Source: Pseudomonadota bacterium
Lineage (GTDB): Bacteria; Pseudomonadota; Gammaproteobacteria; Steroidobacterales; Steroidobacteraceae
Length of the DNA: 12,003 bases
Assembly: GCA_023433705.1 (NCBI GenBank)
Contig: JAEYUC010000087.1
Coordinates: forward strand, 1 to 12,003
Direction: 5' to 3'
The position numbers and the translations under genes are program-made. Every line of letters starts with the position of its first letter. Position 1 is the first letter of the stretch. Under the pieces are notes generated by a model. The model saw only the letters and a list, made by a program, of their open reading frames with translations. It made no database searches and was not told the DNA's origin. This document shows, piece after piece, positions 6,401 through 12,003 of the stretch.

Positions 6401-7828
6401 ATGTCAGTCACTCCTTCACGCGTACCGGTCACGGTACTCACGGGCTTCCTTGGCTCGGGAAAAACCACGCTCCTCAACCGCATCCTCACCGAGAAACACG
6501 GCAAGCGCATCGCGGTCATCGAAAACGAATTCGGCGAAGTCGGCGTCGACAGCGAACTCGTCATCGGCGCCGAGGAAGAGCTCTTCGAAACCAACAACGG
6601 CTGCATCTGCTGCACGGTGCGCGGCGATTTGATCCGCATCCTGGGCCAGCTCATGAAGCGCCGCGACCGCTTCGACTACATCATCATCGAGACCACGGGC
6701 ATGGCGGATCCCGGCCCGGTGGCGCAGACGTTCTTCCTCGACGACGACCTCAAGGACAAGTTCTCGCTCGACGCGATCGTGACGATGGTCGACGCCAAAC
6801 ATTTCGAGAAACACGTCGACGAGCTCAACGAGCCGGCCGAACAGGTCGCGTTCGCGGACGTCGTATTGCTCAACAAGGTGGACCTGGTCGAGCCCGCCGC
6901 GCTCGAGCGCATCGAGCGGCGCATTCGCGGCATCAACGGCACCGCGAAGATCTTCCGCACGCGGAACGCGGACGTCGCCATCGACAAGGTGCTCGAGGTA
7001 GGCGCCTTCGACCTGCAGCGCGCGCTCACCGTGGACGATTCGTTCCTCGAACCGGAGTATCCGTTCGAGTGGGGCGGCGTGTACCAGCTCACGGAGGGTG
7101 ACTATCTACTAAAGGCGGCGGGCGAACACGATCACCATGCGCACGAACATGGTCATGCCCACGAGCACGGTCACGATCATGATCACGGCGATCACCGCCA
7201 CGACCATGCGGATCACGTACACGAGGATCTGGATCTCGCGGTGCTGCCGCTGGCCGCGGTGACACCCGAGGCGTTGCAGGCCGCCATCGAACCGGCAGTG
7301 CGCCTCTTCGCGGAGCCGGCGACCGTCGTGAACTGCCATGGTTCGCTCGACGCGGCGCAGGGCCACTACGCCATCGACATCTCGCACGCGGGCGCGGATT
7401 TCACGTTGCGGGTGACGACCCCTGGCGCCTACGCGCTGTTCTTCGAGCACCATCCGCTCGAGTTCGGCCTGCACCTCGCGGGCCAGCGACCCGCCGCCGA
7501 GCGCCGCTTCGCCTCGCATCACCACGAGGACGAGATCAGCTCGATCGGCATCACCGATCCACGGCCGCTGGATCCGGCGAAGCTCAACCAGTGGCTGGAC
7601 TATCTACTCAAGACGCGCGGCCAGGACATCTTCCGCATGAAGGGCGTGTTCAACGTCAAGGGCGAGGAACGCCGCCAGGTGTTCCACGGCGTCCACATGA
7701 TGATCGACGCGCAGGCGGAGCGGCCCTGGGGTTCGGGTCCGCGCGAGAATCGCCTCGTGTTCATCGGGCGCGGACTCGATCGCGCGGAAATCGAGGCGGG
7801 TTTCGAATCCGCCGTCGCGAAGAATTGA
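6401..7828 (+). CDS. G3E GTPase, COG0523/CobW family, putative metal chaperone
   Basis: A 475-residue cytoplasmic GTPase of the G3E family (CobW/YeiR/YjiA/ZNG1 group), whose members use GTP to insert or deliver metals, often zinc. Walker A GFLGSGKTT is at 15-23, the metal-binding CICC (CxCC) at 68-71, the ETTG segment at 97-100 and the base-specificity NKVD at 158-161. A histidine-rich linker at 243-274 holds 16 histidines. The CobW C-terminal domain follows from about 289, including ASHHHEDEISSI near 371-382. The ATG at 6401 begins exactly at the family N-terminus. There is no SD; a TATAAT ends 8 nt upstream. The next gene begins 1 nt after the stop, so it is probably translated together with a WD40 protein. 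The metal is not determined; zinc is the family-based guess. No clear Zur operator is visible upstream. Confidence 0.93.
   Translation: MSVTPSRVPVTVLTGFLGSGKTTLLNRILTEKHGKRIAVIENEFGEVGVDSELVIGAEEELFETNNGCICCTVRGDLIRILGQLMKRRDRFDYIIIETTGMADPGPVAQTFFLDDDLKDKFSLDAIVTMVDAKHFEKHVDELNEPAEQVAFADVVLLNKVDLVEPAALERIERRIRGINGTAKIFRTRNADVAIDKVLEVGAFDLQRALTVDDSFLEPEYPFEWGGVYQLTEGDYLLKAAGEHDHHAHEHGHAHEHGHDHDHGDHRHDHADHVHEDLDLAVLPLAAVTPEALQAAIEPAVRLFAEPATVVNCHGSLDAAQGHYAIDISHAGADFTLRVTTPGAYALFFEHHPLEFGLHLAGQRPAAERRFASHHHEDEISSIGITDPRPLDPAKLNQWLDYLLKTRGQDIFRMKGVFNVKGEERRQVFHGVHMMIDAQAERPWGSGPRENRLVFIGRGLDRAEIEAGFESAVAKN
7127..7222 (+). repeat. Histidine-codon-rich imperfect repeat inside the GTPase gene
   Basis: About 96 nt of alternating CAC/CAT with GAN, GGN and GCN codons encode residues 243-274, with 16 histidines. 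The sequence is made of near-repeats such as CACGAACATGGTCATGCC and CACGAGCACGGTCACGAT. Such tracts bind Zn, Ni or Co in metallochaperones and can change length by slippage. Confidence 0.8.
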
Positions 7829-7829
7829 G

Positions 7830-8870
7830 ATGGCCGTGAAGAATTCGCTGTCGTTCGGGCTGGAGCCGCGGGCCACCGCGCAGCTCGACGACTACGTAGC
7901 GGATTGCGTGTGGGGGCCTGATGGTTCCGCGATCGCGATCGCCGGCGGCGAGGGCAAGGTCGCGCTCGCGCGGCTCGACGGCGCGGCGCTGGCGCTCGAA
8001 ACCATCGGCGAGCACATGCTGGGTACGCTGGCGGTCGCGTGGCGTCCGCGCGCGAATGTCTGCGCCACGTCGGGCCAGGACGGCGCGATCGCGCTGTGGG
8101 ATACGGCGACCGGCAAACAACTCAAGCGGTTCAAGCCGGCTCCGACGGCCACACAGGCCCTGGCCTGGTCGCCGGGCGGCGAGCTGCTCGCGAGCGCGGC
8201 CGGGAAGTCCGTCACGCTCTGGTCCCCTACGGGCGAGAAGGTGCATGCCTTTTCACCTAACACCTCGACGGCCGTCGCACTCGCGTTCGACCGTCCCGGA
8301 AACGATCTAGGTGTTGCCCTTAACGGCGAAATCGCGGTGTACCGAGTCGACAAATCTCGCTACGAAACCCGCCGCTACAAATGGCCGGCCGCGTGCCTGA
8401 CGGTAAACTTCAGCGGCAATGGACGATTCCTCGCCGCCGGCATGGCCGATGGCTCACTGCATTTCTGGAATCGTTCGACTGGCAAAGATTCACAGATGCG
8501 TGGCTACGAAGGGAAACTCGACCTGGTGGGCTGGAGAGACGACAGCCGTTACCTCGCGTCCTGCGCGGGGAATGACATGGTGCTTTGGGATTTCAGCGGG
8601 CGCGGCCCCGAGGGCACGAAGCCCATCGTGTTGTCGGGCCACACCGAGAAGGTCGACTCGTTTTCGTGGCAGCCGGGCGGCGAACACCTCGTCAGTGGCG
8701 CTCGCGACTGGCGGCTGTCGCTGTGGCGGCCAGGAAAGACCACGCAACCGATCGACGTGCAGTTGCTCGACGAAGAAGCCAGCGTCGTGCGCTGGTCGCC
8801 GGACGGCAAGCGTCTGCTCGCGGGTGACAAGAAAGGCCGCCTGACCGTTTACGAGCTGGTGGCACGATGA
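7830..8870 (+). CDS. WD40-repeat beta-propeller protein
   Basis: A 346-residue protein built of about seven WD40-type repeats. Recurrent blade endings are readable: GAIALWD (near 85-91), KSVTLWS, GSLHFWN, NDMVLWD and RLSLWRP, each about 40 residues apart and preceded by W-S/R-P-G-G/D-x-x-L-A/V-S-type strands. There is no signal peptide or membrane segment, so it is cytoplasmic. WD40 propellers are protein-interaction platforms; no enzyme motif is seen. Its ATG lies 1 nt after the stop of the CobW-type GTPase (TGAGATG), and its own TGA overlaps the next start (ATGA). This strongly suggests translational coupling of the three genes and a partnership with the GTPase, perhaps as a scaffold for a metal client; that role is inference. 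A stretch near 8281-8520 is less GC-rich than its surroundings. Confidence 0.88.
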   Translation: MAVKNSLSFGLEPRATAQLDDYVADCVWGPDGSAIAIAGGEGKVALARLDGAALALETIGEHMLGTLAVAWRPRANVCATSGQDGAIALWDTATGKQLKRFKPAPTATQALAWSPGGELLASAAGKSVTLWSPTGEKVHAFSPNTSTAVALAFDRPGNDLGVALNGEIAVYRVDKSRYETRRYKWPAACLTVNFSGNGRFLAAGMADGSLHFWNRSTGKDSQMRGYEGKLDLVGWRDDSRYLASCAGNDMVLWDFSGRGPEGTKPIVLSGHTEKVDSFSWQPGGEHLVSGARDWRLSLWRPGKTTQPIDVQLLDEEASVVRWSPDGKRLLAGDKKGRLTVYELVAR

Positions 8871-9448
8871 ACGTCGCGCTGCGGGATCTCGCACCGGCCG
8901 AGCGCACGGCGGTGCAGAGTCGCTTCGACTCGCTCGCGAGCAAACGCTTCGCGCCCATGCCGAAGAAGCCGCGCAACGAAGTGTGGTGGCCGAAAGCGCC
9001 GCTCGATGCGCGCGCGTTTCCCGAAGGAATTCACCCCGCCGACGGCGACGATGGCTTCAACGAAGCCGCGCGGCTCATCGGCTTCATGAACAGTGTTTGT
9101 TCCGGCGAATTCTTCATCGCGAACCTCTCGGCGCCGAAGCCGCACTTCCGGCACACCGGCAAGCTCGACGACGAACTGTGCCGCTGGCTGCGCGTGCGGC
9201 TCGTATCCAATCCGACCTGCCTGCTGGCCTCGAATGCCGACGTGCTGCTCATCGTCGACACGAAGATGCGTTACTCGGTGCTCGGCGGCCCATCCGAAAC
9301 GATCGCGGAATTCGAGCGCCGCTTCGGCGGCGCCGAAGCGCTGCAGCGGACCTTCACGAGTTACGTCGACCAGATGCGGATGGGCGGCGGCCTCGACGGC
9401 ACGCGATGGGCGCAGGAATACCTGCAGAAGTGGTCGGGGTGGACCTGA
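8867..9448 (+). CDS. Uncharacterised 193-residue protein in the CobW-WD40 cluster
   Basis: I do not recognise a family. The protein is soluble, with no signal peptide or membrane helix. The N-terminal part is basic and proline-rich (PMPKKPRNEVWWPKAPLD, about 30-47). The middle contains SGEFFIANLSAPKPHF (about 79-94). A hydrophobic core, ADVLLIVDTKMRYSVLGGP (about 124-142), looks like two beta strands and leads into a helical tail (ETIAEFERRFGG, then ALQRTFTSYVDQM). It has two cysteines (about 78 and 104) and no obvious metal-binding cluster. The start is fixed by the ATGA overlap with the WD40 gene, preceded by GGTGG. The reading frame is intact with codon use like its neighbours, so it is a real gene. 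Position suggests it acts with the GTPase and the WD40 protein. It ends 1 nt from the stop of the convergent glycosyltransferase gene. Confidence 0.8.
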   Translation: MNVALRDLAPAERTAVQSRFDSLASKRFAPMPKKPRNEVWWPKAPLDARAFPEGIHPADGDDGFNEAARLIGFMNSVCSGEFFIANLSAPKPHFRHTGKLDDELCRWLRVRLVSNPTCLLASNADVLLIVDTKMRYSVLGGPSETIAEFERRFGGAEALQRTFTSYVDQMRMGGGLDGTRWAQEYLQKWSGWT

Positions 9449-9449
9449 C

Positions 9450-10595
9450 TTACTCCATGCGCGCCAGCGCGTTCCCGATCGGCAGCAGCCGGACTCCGAT
9501 CGCTTCCTGGTAACTCCCCAGCAGCGCCTGAAGCGCGCGCGACCAGCTGTAGTTAGCCGCAACGTGCCGGCGCGCCGCGGCGCCGATGCTCTCGAGATCG
9601 CGCTCGTACAGCGAGTCGATCGCCGCCGCGAGGTTGGCGGCGCAGATCGCCGGGTCGTCGTGCGGTTCCGCGAGGATGCCCGCCGTGGGATCGATCAGCT
9701 CCGGTATCGCTCCGGCGCGCATGCCGACGACCGCGCGCCCGCAGGCCATTGCCTCGAGCACCACGAGCCCGAAAGTTTCGTGCGTACCGGCATGCACGAC
9801 CGCGTCCGCGGCCGCGAACATGGCGGCGAGCTCCTTGTTGTCGCGGCAATAGGGCAGGCGCGTGACGTTGCCCGAACGTCCGCTTTCGGCGCCCCCCACG
9901 AGCAGCAGGTGGTAAGGCGATCCGAGCTTGCCGAAGGCCTCGATGAGGATCGGGATGTTCTTTTCCTGCGAAAAGCGCCCCGCGAACACGAGCAGCCGCG
10001 TCCGCTTCGGCAACGCGAGTTCCACGCGCAGGTCGCGGCCACGCCGTACCGGAGAAAATGTCTCGAGATCGACGCCGAGCGGCTGCACGCTCGCGTGTGT
10101 GATGCCGAGTTCGTGAAGGTACTGGCACATGTACTGGCTGGGCGCGAACACCTGGTCGCAGCGCTGATAGGTCTGGCGCACGTGCCATTCGAACAGCTTC
10201 TGGACGGCCGTGCCGAGCCGGCGGCCCGCGAGCATCGGGATGTTGGAGTGGTAGAACGCGATGAGCGGAATGCCGCGCCGCCGCGCGACGCTTGCCGCGG
10301 CCCAGGCGGGATGGAACACGTCGCCGATCTCGATGATGTCGGGTTCGAGCCGGTCGATCGCGCGCGCCCAATGCAGCGGGTTCAGCGGCAGCCGGTAGTT
10401 GAAGGTTCCCGGGACGGGACGGCCGGCAACGGTCGATATGCCGTCCGGAACGTGCTGCTCGCTCTCACCCGGGACCACGATGCTGTGGCGCCAGTTCGTG
10501 CGCGACCGTATCCATTCCTGTTTGGCGAGCAGATAGCGCTTCACGCCACCGCTGGTCGGTGAGTAGAGCAAGGTTGCGTCAACGACGTGGGTCAT
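9450..10595 (-). CDS. Glycosyltransferase, GT4-type (GT-B fold)
   Basis: A 381-residue retaining glycosyltransferase that moves a sugar from a nucleotide donor to an unknown acceptor at the cytoplasmic face. The N-terminal Rossmann domain opens with the glycine loop SGGVKRY (15-21). The C-terminal domain shows AGRFSQEKN (205-213, with R207 and K212 expected to bind the donor phosphate) and the EX7E motif E273-E281 within THETFGLVVLEAMACG. Both are standard for GT4 and related GT-B enzymes. I place the start at 10595 because AAGGA (minus strand, 10601-10605) sits 5 nt upstream; the in-frame ATG at 10616 has no SD and adds seven residues. Possible products range from lipid glycosides to polysaccharide. 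No other envelope-sugar genes lie in view, so the pathway is not identifiable. It is divergent from the M20 peptidase gene. Confidence 0.9.
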   Translation of the reverse strand: MTHVVDATLLYSPTSGGVKRYLLAKQEWIRSRTNWRHSIVVPGESEQHVPDGISTVAGRPVPGTFNYRLPLNPLHWARAIDRLEPDIIEIGDVFHPAWAAASVARRRGIPLIAFYHSNIPMLAGRRLGTAVQKLFEWHVRQTYQRCDQVFAPSQYMCQYLHELGITHASVQPLGVDLETFSPVRRGRDLRVELALPKRTRLLVFAGRFSQEKNIPILIEAFGKLGSPYHLLLVGGAESGRSGNVTRLPYCRDNKELAAMFAAADAVVHAGTHETFGLVVLEAMACGRAVVGMRAGAIPELIDPTAGILAEPHDDPAICAANLAAAIDSLYERDLESIGAAARRHVAANYSWSRALQALLGSYQEAIGVRLLPIGNALARME

Positions 10596-10692
10596 GAGGA
10601 TCCTTCTCGCGACCATCGAGTATCGATGCGTTGCAGGGGTGCGACCAATCAGCGCAGACTCGGTTCCCGGTGTCGACGTTCACCTACAACCA
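10596..10692. promoter_or_regulatory. Divergent intergenic region between glycosyltransferase and M20 genes
   Basis: This 97-nt gap must hold promoters for both genes. On the plus strand I find only a weak pair, TTGCAG (10631-10636) and CAGACT (10655-10660) with 18 nt spacing, which is not enough to call. No clear dyad symmetry is seen. Confidence 0.35.
10601..10605 (-). promoter_or_regulatory. Ribosome-binding site deciding the glycosyltransferase start
   Basis: AAGGA on the minus strand, 5 nt before the ATG at 10595. The alternative upstream ATG at 10616 has no such signal. Confidence 0.65.
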
Positions 10693-11961
10693 ATGGCCTA
10701 CAAGAAGTTTGCCCTTGCGCTGCTGCCTCTTTCCGTACTGCTGACGGCGCCGGCGTCGCCGGCGGACGTCGATGCCAAGGTCATTGCCTGGCGACGGGAT
10801 TTCCATCAGCACCCTGAGCTCTCGAATCGCGAGGTGCGAACGGCGCAGGTCGTGGCCGACCACCTGCGCAGTCTCGGTCTCGAAGTGCGGACCGGCATCG
10901 CGCACACCGGCGTCGTGGGGCTGCTGCGGACCGGAAGGCCCGGGCCGACGATCGCCTTGCGCGCCGACATGGATGCGCTGCCGGTCACCGAACGCACCGA
11001 CGTGCCGTTCCGCTCGGTCGCGCGGTCAAACTACCGCGGCGAGGAGGTGGGCGTCATGCACGCCTGCGGTCACGACGCGCATACGGCGGTGCTCATGGGA
11101 GTGGCCGAGACGCTCACGGCGACGAAATCGAAGCTGCGCGGCAACGTGTTGTTCGTGTTCCAGCCGGCCGAAGAGGGCGCGCCGCCCGGAGAAAAAGGCG
11201 GCGCGTCGGAGATGCTCGCCGCTGGAATCTTCGACGAATACAAGCCCGGGATCATGGTCGGCTGGCATGCGTGGGCGTCGCTCAACACGGGCATCATCGG
11301 TTATCGCAGCGGACCATTCATGGCGAGTTCGCAGGCGTGGAAGGTGCTGGTCACGGGCCGACAGACGCACGGCTCGCGGCCGTGGCAGGGCGTCGATCCG
11401 ATCGTGACCGCCGCGCAGATCGTCAATGCGCTGCAGACGGTGGTCAGCAGGCAGGTCGATCTCACGCGTAATCCCGCGGTGGTGTCGGTCGGCGCGATCA
11501 AGGGCGGCGTGCGCAACAACATCATTCCCGATTCCGTGGAGATGATCGGCACGATCCGCACCTTCGAAAAGCCGCAGTTCGAACAGATCACCGCGGCGAT
11601 GAAACGCATCGTGGAGAACACGGCCGCCGCGAACGGCGCGACCGCGACGTTCGAGCTCGAGGCATACGGCAATCCCGTGACCTACAACGATCCGAAGCTC
11701 ACCGAACGCGTGTTGCCGGTGTTGCGCAAGGTTGCGGGCGCGGAGAACGTGAGGGAGATGTCACTGATCACCGGCGCCGAGGACTTTGCGTACTACGGGC
11801 AGAAGGTGCCGAGCTTTTTCTTCATGGTTGGAGTAACGCCAAGGGACAAGAATGTGCTCGAGGCACCAGCTAACCACTCGCCCCTTTTCCATCTGGATGA
11901 GGCGGCACTTCCGATTGCGTTGCGCGCGATGACGCAGATCGCTCTTGACCACCTCAAGTAG
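10693..11961 (+). CDS. Exported M20D-type amidohydrolase (hippurate/N-acyl-amino-acid hydrolase family)
   Basis: A 422-residue metallohydrolase of peptidase family M20, subfamily M20D, which cleaves amide bonds of N-acyl amino acids, hippurate or indole-acetyl amino acids. Probable metal ligands are C125 and H127 in MHACGHDAH, E161 of QPAEE (E160 as general base), H192 in WHAW and H395 in NHSPLFH. The dimerisation (lid) domain lies between about 200 and 315, with TGRQTHGSRPWQG and RNNIIPD. I chose the ATG at 10693 because it gives a clean signal peptide, MAYKKFALALLPLSVLLTAP, with a cut around ASPA/D. The frame is open to an ATG at 10594 but that extension is not signal-like. No convincing SD precedes 10693. 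Many M20D enzymes are cytoplasmic, so export is notable and suggests breakdown of extracellular acyl-amino acids. The substrate is unknown. Confidence 0.92.
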   Translation: MAYKKFALALLPLSVLLTAPASPADVDAKVIAWRRDFHQHPELSNREVRTAQVVADHLRSLGLEVRTGIAHTGVVGLLRTGRPGPTIALRADMDALPVTERTDVPFRSVARSNYRGEEVGVMHACGHDAHTAVLMGVAETLTATKSKLRGNVLFVFQPAEEGAPPGEKGGASEMLAAGIFDEYKPGIMVGWHAWASLNTGIIGYRSGPFMASSQAWKVLVTGRQTHGSRPWQGVDPIVTAAQIVNALQTVVSRQVDLTRNPAVVSVGAIKGGVRNNIIPDSVEMIGTIRTFEKPQFEQITAAMKRIVENTAAANGATATFELEAYGNPVTYNDPKLTERVLPVLRKVAGAENVREMSLITGAEDFAYYGQKVPSFFFMVGVTPRDKNVLEAPANHSPLFHLDEAALPIALRAMTQIALDHLK

Positions 11962-12003
11962 TTGGGGGGTGGGGATAGCGGTGCCGGTGTAAAAAGTGGG
12001 GAT
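11962..12003 (+). other. G-rich tail after the M20 gene with a short direct repeat
   Basis: GTGGGGAT occurs at 11969-11976 and again at 11996-12003, a spacing of 27 nt, with AGCGGTGCCGGTGTAAAAA between them. The window ends inside the second copy, so a tandem or dispersed intergenic repeat can be suspected but not shown. Confidence 0.35.

Noticed and set aside
5464..6654. 396-residue minus-strand open frame opposite dacB and the GTPase
   Set aside because: It runs across two motif-complete plus-strand genes and has no recognisable domain or SD.
7102..7615. Repeated GACTATCTACT at two places in the GTPase gene
   Set aside because: Both encode short DYLL(K) segments of the protein; a chance similarity in coding sequence rather than a repeat element.
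9093..10562. 489-residue plus-strand open frame opposite the glycosyltransferase
   Set aside because: Arg-rich composition with no family features; the opposite strand holds a complete GT4 enzyme with EX7E.
10685..10690. TACAAC as a -10 box for the M20 gene
   Set aside because: It ends 2 nt before the ATG, so transcription would start inside the gene; no matching -35 at proper spacing.
1..12003. tRNA, rRNA, CRISPR array, transposase, toxin-antitoxin or phage genes
   Set aside because: I found no sequence supporting any of these; all long segments are explained by eight ordinary genes.

Overview
The window is high-GC bacterial chromosome, densely packed with genes, and holds eight complete protein-coding genes. 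The gene set (GntP-type permease, BglX-like GH3 enzyme, PBP4, GTPase of the CobW family, exported M20 peptidase) and the Sec signal peptides indicate a Gram-negative proteobacterium. A Xanthomonadales- or Steroidobacter-like gammaproteobacterium is my guess, but no marker gene proves it. I see no RNA gene, insertion sequence, phage gene or CRISPR array.

Region 1 (45-4759, minus strand) reads as an operon, in transcription order: an exported BglX-like GH3 beta-glucosidase (TTG start), an exported SMP-30/gluconolactonase-like lactonase 16 nt downstream, and a GntP-family gluconate/aldonate permease 64 nt further on. The order suggests a periplasmic path: cleave a beta-glucoside, open a sugar lactone, import the aldonic acid. 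A strong 39-nt stem-loop in the last gap abuts the permease ribosome-binding site.

Region 2 (4930-6345, plus strand) is dacB (PBP4), divergent from the operon. A good sigma70-like promoter sits so close to its ATG that the mRNA may be leaderless. A hairpin covers its stop codon.

Region 3 (6401-9448, plus strand) is a tightly coupled three-gene cluster: a G3E/COG0523 (CobW-type) GTPase with a 16-histidine metal-binding stretch, a WD40-repeat protein starting 1 nt after it, and an unrecognised 193-residue protein overlapping the WD40 gene by 4 nt. A TATAAT box 8 nt before the GTPase ATG again suggests a leaderless transcript. This is the most likely place for an under-described system, probably a metal-delivery GTPase with two partners.

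Region 4 (9450-11961) has a GT4-type glycosyltransferase on the minus strand, convergent with region 3 with only 1 nt between stop codons, and divergent from an exported M20D-type amidohydrolase on the plus strand. The last 42 nt hold a G-rich sequence with a short direct repeat, cut by the window edge.

Most genes are ordinary housekeeping or metabolic types. The interest lies in gene arrangement, start-site architecture and two intergenic hairpins.
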